A stretch of DNA of 64,000 nt from Blepharisma stoltei (GCA_914767885.1 CAJZBQ010000004.1:597001-661000); one strand, 5' to 3'. Counted from the first letter of the stretch, positions 1 to 10,911 are shown. The notes: generated by a model from the letters alone, not told the origin. Numbers and translations: made by a program.

Positions 1-275
1 TGGCCACCTCTAAAGTAATTTGCTGTAATAGGTTTAAATCTGTCTTGCCCAGAAGTATCTCACATATGCAGCTTATAAGTTTTATTTAAATGCCGAGCTC
101 AGCCAATTTTCTATATGATTCTTACAAAATCGATTCCAATTGTTGGAATATAATCTCCAACATAATCTCGATTAGCAAATTGCGATATAAATGAAGACTT
201 TCCACTGCATTCTGCTCCAACGAATATTAGGTTTAAGCGCCAATCTCTGTCTATAGACTACCAATCTGAGCTCAT
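1..275 (-). CDS. Rab-family small GTPase, N-terminal part
   Basis: Small GTP-binding protein of the Rab type, expected to act in vesicle trafficking; the C-terminus lies beyond the window edge. With two 15-nt introns removed (247-261 and 111-125) and TGA read as Trp, the frame runs from ATG at 275 to the edge. Visible motifs are the P-loop GAECSGKSS, the switch I/effector region PTIGIDF, and the Walker B/G3 motif WDTSGQDRF followed by ITANYFRGG, which is characteristic of Rabs. The Trp in WDTSGQ is encoded by TGA. The Rab subfamily cannot be assigned from this fragment. The P-loop has A-E-C-S where many Rabs have D-S-G-V, a tolerated variation. Confidence 0.88.
111..125 (-). other. 15-nt intron in Rab gene
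   Basis: GTAAGAATCATATAG on the minus strand. It contains an in-frame stop (TAG); removal joins the effector region IGIDF to the following beta-strand in frame. Confidence 0.85.
247..261 (-). other. 15-nt intron in Rab gene
   Basis: GTAGTCTATAGACAG on the minus strand. Removal joins codons for MSSD to W(TGA)DWRLNLIFVG, linking the start codon to the P-loop in frame. Confidence 0.75.
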
Positions 276-393
276 TATTACAAATAATTATATTAATCAA
301 TTGCCTTATAATAAAATCACTACTAGTTTAGTGAAATTTTTTTAAATTTATTTTCTTAAAATATTAAACAGATTACTTTATTAAAGCAACAAT

Positions 394-1947
394 TTAAATA
401 TCTAAGATCCTAATTCTCTCAGTTGGCCTCACAATAATTTGACCTCCAAACTGTGACAGGAATATAAAATCTTTAAGTGCCAGCTGTAAGAGCTCATAAA
501 ACCCACAAGCCATGACCCTTCTTTCTTTTTTCTTTGATAAATCATCAAAGTTGATCATTTCCACAGTGCCAAACTTCATTTTCAGAAGTTTTAGCAGCTT
601 CAAAGTCCTTGAATTCCACTGATCTTCAAGCTTGGTTTCTTCAGTTTTCTCCACCTTATTTATAACCGGCTCATTTATGTGGGTTTGGACATTTTCTTGT
701 GGAGGATTTTCTGTGTGCTTGTCAGGGATATTTTCTTTATTATGAGAATTTTCAATTGCTTTAGGCTTTTCAGCAGGATGAGCGTTCTGGCGTGGCTGAG
801 GAACAGTTTTGTTTTCTTCTTCAAGCTCTCTTAAATGTGTTTTCATCCTTAAAAGCTTGATATTGGAGATATAAAAAGTTTCAAGTTCTGGGTTCATATC
901 AGGGACTGTTGTCGAATAAAGCATGGTATCAGAATCTGGAGGGACCAAGTCTGCTATTGGGTAAAAGAAGCGAGGGTTTTTAACAATATCTGCAGTAGAG
1001 TCAAGTCCGGCTTGCATATCATAGTCAAGGACAATTGAAGCGTCCTCATATCTTACTGTTTTTCCTTTAGCTTTGCGGGATTTAGCGGGTCTTTCTTCTT
1101 TTTTGACTGGTGGCTTTGCGTCTTCTTCTTTTTTGACTTTAGGTGGAGCTTTTTTGCCTTTGGCTTCGCTATTATCTAGCTGCATTGAGAGAGGAACAAT
1201 TGCAGGAGGCATTTCAACATCCGGAGTAGCATCTGTGGGCGCTGTTGGGTCTGGAGCTTGTGGTGGATTTGGATTAATCAAAGTTTGCCACACTGGTGTC
1301 TTATCAGTCCTAGGTCTTTTTGTAGGATTTCCAGGCTGAAATTCTCCATCTTTATTTTCTTCTTCCTCTTCTTCTTGTAATGGCTCATCCCCTTCTTTTT
1401 GAAGCCAAGCTGCAGCTAGCTGTACATCATCTAAAAAGGTAGTGTTTCTTCCCAGTAAATCTTTCTTTTGGTTGGTGTTTGACTTCAGGTCATTTCCTAA
1501 GAATTTGTCAGGAAGATTCAAAGAGTCAGCCGAAGCATTATTTCTCATCCTTTCTTGATGCTGTTTATTGCCTTGCATAAGATTCATAGCCATAGTTTCG
1601 GGGGTAAGGATTTTTAAAGGATTTAGACGGAGTTTTTCAGGAGCATTGGTAATTCCCATGCTTTTTAAGGTTTCAGCTCCGCTTACTCGGATTCCTTGGC
1701 TGACTTGGTCCATTAGCTGCTCAATTTCTTCGAGGGTAAGGAAGCTTTTTTTGTTGTAGATTTTGGAAAGACCGAGCAGAAGATAGCCTGAGATTCTTAA
1801 GGAATAAAGACTTCCATTTTTGATGGCAATAACTGAATCAGTTACGTCATGTTGATAAATTTGATTCTTGCTAAGTTTTTTGTCCCAATGTGCTGCAAGT
1901 CATACACGGGCGAGAACGCTTTTTGGGTCAAATGCTAGTGAGTTCAT
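394..1947 (-). CDS. Cohesin alpha-kleisin, RAD21/SCC1/REC8 family
   Basis: Kleisin that closes the SMC1-SMC3 cohesin ring for sister-chromatid cohesion in the nucleus. The 517-aa frame starts at ATG 1947 and needs one TGA=Trp, in the conserved N-terminal LARVWLAAHWDKKLSK motif. That motif and the following SGYLLLGLSKIY match the SMC3-binding N-terminal domain (about residues 1-100). The middle is acidic, Lys/Pro-rich and low complexity. The C-terminal 70 residues (FGTVEMINFDDL ... RRVMACGFYELLQLALKDFI) match the winged-helix SMC1-binding domain. No intron or IES is needed. A shorter start at 1713 would remove the conserved N-terminal domain, so the upstream start is chosen. Mitotic RAD21 and meiotic REC8 cannot be told apart safely here. 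Confidence 0.88.
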
Positions 1948-2475
1948 TTAATTTTTATAAAAAGCCCCCAAATTTTATTTTAAAATACTTTGGATTTTTT
2001 TCGAAAAATAATTGTTTGGAAATTCTCTTAAGGAAATTTGCCTTAAATTATTATTTTTCCCTAACTCTTGATAGCATTAAATACTATATTGCTACAATTT
2101 AATGCTCCCATAATATCTTATAGAAGGATGTATAGAAGTTTCCTATGTTTGGCGCTGTAAGGCCGATAAATTCTGATCGGAATTTATCGGTAGGTTGCAC
2201 CAAATCAATGCCTTGGTCGGACCAAAAAGCGATTTGGTCGACGAACTTGGAAAGCTCCTGGGAAAATGTCTGCGCTTTTAGCGCTATATAGAGGAAAACC
2301 TCTATATAAATAGAGCCCCTATATCAAGCCAATAAATATTCAAGTCTTATAAAATTATTAAAACAAGATGTAATAGAATAATTTCCATTCAATTTGTTTT
2401 TAAATTTATGAAATGTTTTTTATGGCATATTATAAGAAAATTCCTTTATCACAAAATGGATAGCTTATAGTATAA
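1948..2475. other. Intergenic AT-rich spacer with foldback-like repeat
   Basis: No coding frame is supported. A GC-richer patch at about 2150-2330 contains two hairpins and is annotated separately; the rest is simple AT-rich spacer between divergent genes and may hold both promoters. Confidence 0.5.
2151..2330. repeat. Foldback-like repeat with two hairpins
   Basis: The stem CCGATAAATTC / GAATTTATCGG (2163-2190) and a perfect 10-bp stem TATATAGAGG / CCTCTATATA (2285-2308, loop AAAA) flank a GC-richer core. The core holds CCTTGGTCGGACCAA, similar to the GTTGG...CCAAC cores of the foldback elements at 27709 and 33291. Membership in the same family is an inference. Confidence 0.45.
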
Positions 2476-4430
2476 ATGAAAGAATCCCTAGCTCATGGAA
2501 TTTCAGGATCTCTAAGCGCATTAATAGCTGCGATTTTTCTTCATCCTTTTGAGTCTCTCCGAACTCGTATGCAAGCCACTCACCAAAAAGTTACTTTTTT
2601 GAGCTTTATTAAAAGCCTCCACAAAACAGAAGGCTTAAAATCTTTATACTCACTCCTCCTCCTCCTCCTCTCCCGAAAATTTTTTATGGAAAAAAAATTT
2701 GATATATAAGTGATAACTAGTATAATGAAATCTAGAGTTAATTCTGTTTGATTTTAAACAAATTGCTTTTTAAAACATAAATTTTATAAATTAAATTAAT
2801 ATTTGCTTCCAATTTTTGCAAATTAGGATTTTTTTAAATTTCGAAAAAAATTTTAATTTATATAGAAATTTTTTTTAAAAAAAAAATTAACCCCTCCGTG
2901 AGTGAACAAAATTTTTTTGTTCACTCACAGAGGGGGGAGTCAGGGTTTTTATCAACGCTTGTCAGTGCAGTAACTACTCAAGGGATTTATTTCCTCATCT
3001 ATAGAATTATGCAAAGTTATTTTAAGCGATCCAAAAAAGTATTCTCTGCAAAAATAAAATTATTAATATTACGATTTATAAGGAATAAGTCATTTTTATT
3101 ATAATGAAAAGCTTAAATCAAACTTAATTTATTTATAAAGAAGTCTTCTGCAAGCCTGCAGACCATTACTCGGCCCTGCATAAAGCTCCACTACTTACTC
3201 GCCAGTCCGGACAGGCCTTTCACAGTGTTGCTGCTTACGGACGAGGGCTTGCATTCGTTGCACGAGAGTCAGAGACACTGAGTCGCTATGCCGTACATCA
3301 ATTAGGTTTGCCTTCCAGAAATTCGAAAAACGAATTTTTTGGTCAAAATGGAGCTCGGACAGGACACAACGCCTAGTATCGGGCTGAGGATTTTGCCCGA
3401 TTGACCAATTAACATCCTCTGGCCTTGCTGGGCCTCCCTTTTCCAACTCCAGCAAATAATCTCCTTACAGGGTATAACATTAACTAGATGTGAGTATGCA
3501 GTCGGCTAACCAGACATTGCGCTACACCAAACCAAGTAAAACAGGCTGAATGCACCTTTCCGAACGCTATCCTCTTACCGCAAGGTGTCCGTTTTTTTCG
3601 AATGAGCCTGCTCTTAAGAGGACAGGTTAGCTCACAGCACCCATTTTAATGCACATTATAATGAAGAGCATATTATCGATAACTGATAGTCTCATTATCA
3701 GTTTTATAGCAAGTTCTATCACTACTGTTATTAATACCCCTATATGGACAGTCAACACAAGACTTATGAAAGAAAAATCTAAGCAAGGGATTATTGAATG
3801 CTTCCAAAAAATTATTGAAAAAGAAGGAATTTTAGGGCTATTTAAAGGACTGTCTGGAAGTTTAGCTCTGACATTGAATCCAATGATTCAATTCGCTATT
3901 TATGAGCACATTAAGCAAAAATTCAGTAAAAAATCAAACGCTTTAGTTTACTTTTTATTTGGCGCTTTTTCAAAATTTATTTCCACATTAGTAACTTACC
4001 CAATATTTACTATACTAATTTTTATGAAATGTCTATTATAAAATATACCGTTTTGAGTTTTAAATCACCTGAATATAGCCCGTTTCCAAATTGCAACATC
4101 CTGGTTTTCAATTAAAACAATTCATTGAGCTTTGCATTTCTAAAATGGATAGCATCAGCTCAATCCTTAATGAATAAATATAAATTTCTATTAATCTTTC
4201 AACAAAATTACAAAGAAAAGTATATTAGGACAAGAACTCAGATCGAGGAAAAAAAAGCTCTAGGCTTTATTGAAGTCATGAACTTCATTCTGCAAAAGGA
4301 AGGACTCGGTGTACTTTATAATGGCCTTTCCACCAAGCTTATGCACACAGTTTTGAATTCTGCTATAATTTTAGCTGTCCACGAAAACCTAGCTAAAGCA
4401 ATAGTCTTAGTTTTAACTAAAAATAAATAA
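2476..4430 (+). CDS. SLC25 carrier, PMP34/SLC25A17-like, split by three IESs
   Basis: Mitochondrial-carrier-family transporter, most like the peroxisomal adenine-nucleotide/cofactor carrier (SLC25A17/A32 group). The exons 2476-2649, 2940-3054, 3671-4010 and 4223-4430 sum to 837 nt, giving a 278-aa protein, close to the family's usual 300. Visible features are the carrier signatures HPFESLRTRMQ (repeat 1), TPIWTVNTRLM (repeat 2; PxWxVNTRL is typical of the SLC25A17/A32 group) and YPIFTIRTRTQ (repeat 3), each followed by a short EG..GLYKG-like segment. Without excision the frame stops in each insert. The gene ends only 11 bp before the NAA35 start. Substrate and compartment are inferred from the family only. 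Confidence 0.85.
2650..2939. mobile_element. MITE-type IES (copy A), left-truncated, TCA-flanked
   Basis: About 290 bp inserted in repeat 1 of the carrier gene. The right end has the family hairpin CTCCGTGAGTGAACAAAA ... TTGTTCACTCACAGAG followed by GGGGGGAG. The interior shares the family core (GATATATAAGTGATAA, AAATTTCGAAAA). The left end is only a CTC repeat, lacking the usual terminal motif. Clean restoration of KSLYSGFLS requires a TCA/TCA junction, because no TA pair fits. Confidence 0.8.
3055..3670. other. Composite IES, 616 bp, in carrier gene
   Basis: TA-flanked (TA 3055-3056 and 3671-3672). Excision joins FSAK to ILSITDSL in frame. It contains a complete SINE-like element in minus orientation, so the retroposon landed inside an already dispensable IES. 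Confidence 0.78.
3113..3669 (-). mobile_element. SINE-like retroposon, family 1, copy 1
   Basis: GC-richer insert of about 557 bp with a 15-bp target duplication (3098-3112 ATTATAATGAAAAGC; 3655-3669 with one mismatch). On the minus strand it carries family-1 landmarks: GTTGGAAAAGGGAGGCCCAG, CAATCGGGC, GGCGTTGTGTCC, and an AAATTCG/CGAATTT hairpin (3319-3337) followed by GGCAAACC. Related copies lie at 21919, 40938 and about 53750. Confidence 0.75.
4011..4222. other. IES, 212 bp, in carrier gene
   Basis: TA-flanked (4011-4012, 4223-4224). Excision gives YPIFT-IRTRTQ, the third carrier signature. The interior is AT-rich and not obviously the MITE family. Confidence 0.75.
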
Positions 4431-4441
4431 TCTATTAAGGC

Positions 4442-6328
4442 ATGGCTTTCACAGACATTACAGAACGGCTTAGATCTGCTTCAACGCACTTAAAATACAG
4501 TCAGGTTATAGCTACGCCTGCGTTCTCTTATTACGAAAGCATGTCTGCAGTAGAGCTTATGGACCCAAAGCTTGATTCAGGGATGGAATTAATGGCTCTT
4601 CCTTTGATCTCTGATTTAATTTCCAATAGATCTATCCCTCATCCACAAAATCTTACAGATTCTCAAGTTCTAGGAATTTTAGATCAACAAGTAAAGAATT
4701 TTGCTTTATGAATCGAAGGGCAATCTGTGGTTAATTCCATGTATTCTTGTGTGTATTTTCACACTCCAGAGCTACTCAATGAAAGTCTTATAATTAAAGC
4801 GTGCTTTGAAGCTTGCGTGTTTGTCATTGAAAACATCCATAAACTTGTACACTTGACTACTTGCTTAAGAGAAGATGACTATGGATACTCAGGGATAAAA
4901 TTCCAAGCTTTTGAGGTTGATGAGCATGAGCTTGAACAGCACCTTCTGGCAGCTGAAAAAGGAGTGCAAAATGAAAACATATTGGGAGCGCTAAGGTTCT
5001 TTAGGGCGTTGTTTTATTTGGTTAATAATTTAGTAAAGCCTAATGGATCTGGGCTTGGAGCTGCTGAATCATATATTCCTTTTATAGTTAAGCAATTGGA
5101 AGGAATCAAAGGTAGAAACAATGAAATTTTTGCAGAGGTCTTCAATGAGAAATACTGCTTAACAAAAGTCCCTTATTTTGGAGCAAACAAAATTTACAAA
5201 GTTGAAAACTACACATTTCAAATGGCAATTTCTCGCATAGAAAAATTCATTGAGTCTCTTTCAAGACTATGCTCAATTCAGGAAGCAACTGACTTAGACC
5301 ATTTGGTTTCTTTCTTGAACTCTATTCCTTCGTTCGACATTGCTTCTAGAGTTTTATATGAGTATCACCTCTTTGAGACGGTGGATAATGAAATCAAAGT
5401 ATTTCACAATGTTTCATTGCAGCGGGTACTCATGAATTCAATGCAGAAATATGGAATTGATATAAACTTCATAAGCCAGAATGGCGATTTCACTACATAT
5501 ATAAAGCGAGTCGAAATTGTATATAAAGAAACAATTCTTTTATCTCTTAAAAATAAAACTCGCCAGCAAAGGATCCTTCCCAAGTATTTCTCTGATTTCA
5601 ACATCCTAATCAGCGAAGCCAACTATGTCGAGCAGCAAATATTTGGCAAGCAGCGGCAAGGCCAATTAATTTTCCAGTGGATTTTCACACAAGTGATGTC
5701 TCTCATGATCCTTTATCTCAGACTAAGCTTCGAACTCAAACTTTATGCAGTCTCAGAAATCGGAATGGCAATGTTTTACATGGATTTCTTATATGGTGCC
5801 TACTTAAACGGCTTAAAAGCTTCCATTGAGTTTTTCACATCAAAACAAGCTAAAAAGAAAAAATTAAAATGCCCAAAATACTATCAAGATGAGTATAAAT
5901 TGGCGTCAGGGCTTAGACTAATGTGCAGAGGAATGGTGAGGCTTCATGCAATCTTGATCAAATATAATTTGATAGAAAACGTTGTTCCTGAAATTGAGAT
6001 TCCACGGTTTAATAAGAGGTTTAAAGCTTTTAACGCGCTTCAGATACCTCAGAAATTGGAATATGATGCATATGAGACAGTGAAGTTTTTACCGAAAACT
6101 GTAGAAATTGATAGGCTCATTACAGACTGCAAGGAATCATTTGACAGTGCTAGAAGCCTACTGAAAGAGTTAGAAGGATTCCAGTCAATTAAAGAGCTTA
6201 TGAGAGTTTGTGTATGGAATACCCTAGCAATTGGAAAGGGAGTGAAAGCGAGTTGGGAATGCAAGGCGAGCTTTGAATACAATGAAGATAGTGTGTTTTC
6301 AGTCTGCTCAATTCAATCATTAACTTAA
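4442..6328 (+). CDS. NatC N-acetyltransferase auxiliary subunit NAA35/MAK10
   Basis: Auxiliary subunit that anchors the NatC complex (with NAA30 and NAA38) to ribosomes for N-terminal acetylation. The 628-aa frame carries one TGA=Trp at 4709-4711, where the family has the conserved W of a WLEGHS-like motif (here ALWIEGQSV). The N-terminal hallmark AVELMDPKLDSGM and the preceding SYYESMSA are highly diagnostic of Mak10. The remainder is helical with no transmembrane segments. No introns or IESs are needed. The start 11 bp after the upstream carrier gene leaves almost no room for a separate promoter. Identification rests on these motifs and the whole-length pattern. Confidence 0.88.
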
Positions 6329-6373
6329 GATTTTTATTATTGCCAGGATAGTTTCTATAGTCAATAAATTTAT

Positions 6374-8423
6374 TTAGTATGATATTTCAACTTTTACATC
6401 CTCTAAAGATATGCAGCTGTCTTCAATTTTGTAAGGAAGGCCTTTTTCATCATTTTCGTTGTCTTTTTCTTCTGAATTGTAGATGCGAATTGGGATACCC
6501 AAAGTTAAGCTTGGGATTTCTCCTGGCTGTTCTATCACTGCGACTTCAGCAACTATAGGAAGAAACCTCTCTTTTTCATATGGCTATATATTAATTACAA
6601 GCATCATGCCTTCTGAGTATGCAAATAATGTATTTCTGTCAAACATTCCTTGTAGAATGTCATCTAAAGATACTAGAGGCCCATTTTCGCCTAAACTTAA
6701 AGTTTCAATTTGATCAAAAAACGGTTCCCGCTTTCTAAAATGGAAAAATAGAAAAAAAACCAAATAGCACTGATAAATAATGCTGAGGTGAGTGCTAATT
6801 GCTACTCAAGGCTTGTATTCAAGGTAAAATATAGTTATTATCAAACAAGTGCTCAGGGCAAGCAAAAAGATTATCAACGTGATCCTTAGAAATCTAAACA
6901 TTCTATACTTTATTCAAAACGGAGTGTTTATAGGGTCAATTCCTGCTTCAGAAATTAATTGCATTTGTTTGGCTAAATTCCTGCTGTTTTTCGTTGTATC
7001 TCATATACAAATAACTAAAATCAGAACATAGCTCCCAGAAAGCGAGAACAACCCATCGTCTCCTACCTCTACATAAAGCCTCATGCAGTAAAATAGAGAC
7101 CCAATCACAAAAACCGCTTTTACAATTGCCCAGCACTGTATTGATGACTTGGTGATCCCTGATCCTGCACAAATGAAGATGGTAATTCAAAAGAAAAAGC
7201 ATTCAGAAGCAGCAAATAAATACATGCTTCAGTTTTTTAATTCCTCATCAGATTTTCCTGTATCAGAATAATCTTCTCAATAGAGCTTAAAAATCCAGGA
7301 AAATCCTGCTCACACCATTGCGTTGAGTATTAAGTAAATCTGGATTAATGAAAGTTTGATTTTCCTAACTCCCCCCCCCCCCCTCCGTGAGCGAACAAAA
7401 AAATTTTGTTCGCTCACGGAGGGGGGTTAATTTTTTTTTTTAAAAAAAATTTATATATAAATTTTTAAAAAAATATTTTTTTCGAAATTTAAAAAAAATC
7501 CTAATTTGCAAAAATTGGGAAAGCAATATATTATTTAATTTGCAAAATTTATGTTTTAAAACGCAATTTGTTTAAAATTAAACAGAATTAGCTCTAGATT
7601 TCATTATACTAATTATCACTTATATATCAAAATTTTTTTCCATTAAAATTTTTTCTATTAAAAAAATTTTTGTTCACTCACGGAGGGTGGGTTTTTGGTC
7701 AAAAAATGGCGATTTTTCTAATGGTTTTGTTCGCTCACGGGGGGGGGGGGGAGTAACAAGAATTCATGATAATAATCAAAGACCAATAATTGATAATCAA
7801 CCTACTTGTGCACCATTCATAACATATTTGATCTCAATATATCCAACTGCTAAATTCTCTCCACCTGGGTTCATAAATGTATAGTCAATGCTTAAATCAA
7901 CTTTGTCTTCTACACAATTCGCGGCTACAAAGTAATACAACTTTGACTTGCCTATTCTGGCTGAAATATCACTACCATCTTGGCCTTTCAAATTTCTATC
8001 ACTTTTAGTCTGATCATATATAAACTGCTCCAAATAGTATTCCCAGTCTTCATCTGTAAGACTAAACCTATTGATTCTAATTTTCCTTAAATAATTGAGA
8101 AAGTCAGTGTTGTTCTTGTAATCCGGCCCATAAAAAGGATACGTAAAATTATAATCACAGTCAGAATAATTTCCAGCATTGGTGCTATTTATACAGAAAT
8201 TCGATTTAAATTCCTTGGCAATTGAGCTGACATCGCCAAGTCCACAGAGATAGATACCTAGAGAGCCAGTGCTATTGGATGTAATAGAGAGATTCAGAGC
8301 AATCCAGCCACCTTCTTCAAAGTCAAATCATGCTCATGATTTCGCAGAGGGTTTACTAAAGCTGATGTCAGTGTCACTTATAATCCCATAGGCGAGATGA
8401 AAAAGAATATGGAATAAAATCAT
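6374..8423 (-). CDS. 7TM receptor-like membrane protein (GPR180/ITR-like), split by MITE
   Basis: Membrane protein of 548 aa from exons 8423-7754, 7365-6599 and 6583-6374 (1647 nt). A signal peptide (residues 1-16, MILFHILFHLAYGIIS) is followed by an approximately 200-residue luminal or extracellular domain with several Cys, then seven hydrophobic segments. The first is WLSIIGLWLLSWILV and the last is near HLSIIYQCYLVFFLFFHF; a hydrophilic tail of about 120 residues follows. The architecture (signal, soluble domain, 7TM, tail) resembles the GPR180/TMEM145 or GOST families. At least eight Trp codons are TGA. A MITE-IES lies right after TM1 and a 15-nt intron lies in the tail. The exact family is uncertain. 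Confidence 0.68.
6584..6598 (-). other. 15-nt intron in 7TM gene
   Basis: GTAATTAATATATAG on the minus strand; removal joins SEGMML to PYEKERFL and avoids an in-frame TAG. Confidence 0.85.
7366..7753. mobile_element. MITE-type IES (copy B), minus orientation
   Basis: TA-flanked, 388 bp. It starts TAACTC followed by a run of C and CTCCGTGAGCGAACAAAA, with the internal hairpin near the left end, and ends GTTCGCTCACGG-G(n)-GAGTA. Excision restores the 7TM frame (LSWILV-RKIKLS). Full-length and well preserved. Confidence 0.93.
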
Positions 8424-8768
8424 AATTTATTAAAAAAATCTATTTAATTAAGTTTAACAATGAAACTGTGGCTGCGTTTGGAGAATTTTCTTTATTAAAC
8501 CATTCGGATGGTAAGAGAAATAACTGAAGAAGTCCTTTTATTTTAATACAAAAATGGAGAAAGCATTAACAATAAGAATTTGCGCATTATAAATTTATTT
8601 AAATTAAAAAATAAAATTTAGATTTAGACTCTTGAAATTTATTTGTACCAGCAATTGATTATTAATCTCTACTCAAAAATCATTGAAAATCTTAGTCTCT
8701 TATTCTCCCATTTCCACACAAATTATCTCGAATTATTTTTAAACTAATTATAATTTCAGCATTCTACA
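8424..8768. other. Intergenic AT-rich spacer
   Basis: About 345 bp between the tandem minus-strand genes; no coding frame, repeat or clear signal seen. Confidence 0.5.
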
Positions 8769-10163
8769 CTAGCTGGGACTGACGCATTTTGAGGCGATCT
8801 TTTCAAACTTCTTAAATGAGCTTGAAGAGCTTAAAGACAAGATTGAGTTGTCTTGAAACCCTTCGCATATATTATTGTCAGCATCAGCCATTAAATTCAA
8901 AATATCGATCTTCTTGACCCTCTGTGTAGCGTCTACAATAGGTGATGGCTGAGGTGACTTAAGCGCCCTTTTCCCTAGTTGAGCTTCGAGCTTTCGTATA
9001 GCTGCTCGAATCCATTTGATGTAATGGTACTGGGGCAGCCTTTTCTTGATTTCCTTGACTTCTTCTCGCATGGTGGCTTTGAGGCGCCTCCAAGTGTGCT
9101 TTATGACGTCTAAACTGAGAGCTCGGTCTTTGAATTCTCTAGATATTTTTTCCCAGTCTCCTAACTCCCCCCCCTCCGTGAGTGAACAAAAATTTTGACG
9201 CTCAAGGGGGGTTAATTTTGTTTTTTAAAAATTTTTATAGGATTTTATAGTGAATTTTTTTTTCGAAATTTTAAAAAAATCCAAATTAGCAAAATTCGGA
9301 AAGCAAATATTTAATAATTTGCAAGGTTTATGTTTAAAATGCAAGCTGTTTAAAATTACTCAGACTTAGCTTATACTAATTGTCACTTATATAATTTTTT
9401 TCATAAAAAATTTCGCTTATGGAGGGTGGGTTTTGGAACAAAAAATAGGAATTTTTCCAATGGTTTTGTTCACTCACAGAGGGGAAGTAAGTGTTTTTGG
9501 ATACCTCGCAGAAGTGTCAGCTTGTCTTGGATGCCTAAGTGGTCTTCTGCTGGAGGTATCAGACTTAAAATTTCAGGGAGAATTTCTTGCTTCAACCTTG
9601 AATTTGTCTTGAAGGTGGGAATTGGGGTTGCTGATAATTCCCGGGCTTTGTTTAAGATTCTTCGTCTTTCTAAGCTAGATAATGGAGGATTTGAATGTAT
9701 CGTAGACAGGAAATTCAAAATTTCTACTGTGTCTTGTGACTTTGGTAGATGCTCATGATAAGCTTGAAATCTTGATTCAGCCAAGCTATTTTGCTCAGTA
9801 TCTTCTAAATTCCAAACTAAATCAAATCGCTTTTTACTCTCAGTGAACTCTAAATATTCTTTACTTTTCTTCTGCTTCTGGGGATCTAGTATGAACTCGT
9901 GAAATAGCTCTCTACACTCGTCCTTCGAAATCTTGCCCCCAGTTTTCTCAGAAACCTGGGATAAAGCAATTTCAATATCTTCAGTAGTAAAAGGGTCTAC
10001 TTCTTTGATTAGCACTCTGATGAAGGTATAGAAGTGCTTAAGCTTCTCAAGTTCTTCTGACGTTGCTTGCTTCTTGCGACCTTCCTCATCTCTGCGTGCC
10101 CAGCGGCCTCTCTATATAAAAAGGTACCTTCTTAGGTAGCTTGCCTTCTTCTAGCTTTTTCAT
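8769..10163 (-). CDS. SANT/Myb-like nuclear protein, split by MITE
   Basis: The exons 10163-10128, 10111-9488 and 9161-8769 sum to 1053 nt, giving 350 aa. The first exon encodes a basic N-terminus (MKKLEEGKLPKK|RGRWARRDEEG) and is separated by a 16-nt intron. The middle is charged and helical. After the MITE junction, GDWEKISREFKDRALSLDVI and KHTWRRLKATM resemble a SANT/Myb helical triplet, followed by a Lys/Arg-rich helix and an acidic Ser-rich tail. DNA or chromatin binding is plausible from the basic Trp-containing helices, but no named family was recognised. The 3' part reads only after removal of 9162-9487. Confidence 0.65.
9162..9487. mobile_element. MITE-type IES (copy C), minus orientation
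   Basis: TA-flanked, 326 bp, with CTCCGTGAGTGAACAAAA near the left and GTTTTGTTCACTCACAGAGG at the right. Excision joins LRGIQKHL to GDWEKISREF in frame. Confidence 0.9.
10112..10127 (-). other. 16-nt intron
   Basis: GTACCTTTTTATATAG on the minus strand. Removal brings the start codon into frame with the downstream 180-codon exon. It is the only 16-nt intron found here. Confidence 0.75.
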
Positions 10164-10521
10164 GGTGTAAATATGGTAATTGCTAATCAAAATACCTGGC
10201 AAAGCGAAATTTTAGGATAGGAGACTGAAAGATCTTTGAAATAGAAAAACAGCAAAGGCAGATCAGGACTAGGAGATTGAAAACAAAATGGTTGACTTTT
10301 TATATTTTGGGAAGTAAAGAGGTGGATTCAGATGGTTTAAAAATTTAAAGCAAAAATATTTATTTTGAAATTGATCGCAGCTAGTTGTTTATTATATGAG
10401 CAATTAATATTATTAGAAATGGAAAATAGGAATATAGAAATGGAATATTTGGAAGAAAGGCAAAAAACTGAAGAAGTCAAAAGAATCGAATAAGAGAGGG
10501 TGTTCGATACCAAAACTGCTC

Positions 10522-10911
10522 TAACTCCCCCCCCCCCCTCCGTGAGCGAACAAAACCATTAGAAAAAATCGCCATTTTTTGACCAAAAACCCACCCTCCG
10601 TGAGTGAACAAAAATTTTTTTTAATAGAAAAAATTTTAATGGAAAAAAATTTTGATATATAAGTGATAATTAGTATAATGAAATCTAGAGCTAATTCTGT
10701 TTAATTTTAAACAAATTGCGTTTTAAAACATAAATTTTGCAAATTAAATTAATATTTGCTTCCCAATTTTTGCAAATTAGGATTTTTTTAAATTTCGAAA
10801 AAAATATATTTTTATAAAATTTATATATAAATTTTTTTTAAAAAAAAAAATTAACCCCCCTCCGTGAGCGAACAAAATTTTTTTGTTCGCTCACGGAGGG
10901 GGGGGGGGGAG
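10522..10911. mobile_element. MITE (copy D), plus orientation, full length
   Basis: TA-flanked, 390 bp, and serves as the family reference. Left end: TAACT, C-run, CTCCGTGAGCGAACAAAACC, then a second CTCCGTGAGTGAACAAAA about 70 bp inward. Right end: a perfect hairpin of the 18-bp motif, then a G-run and AGTA. The core includes GATATATAAGTGATAATTAG. Confidence 0.93.

Noticed and set aside
7367-7754. CRISPR-like reading of the repeated CTCCGTGAGCGAACAAAA motif
   Set aside because: The repeats are terminal motifs of a transposon family with fixed positions and no spacer array.
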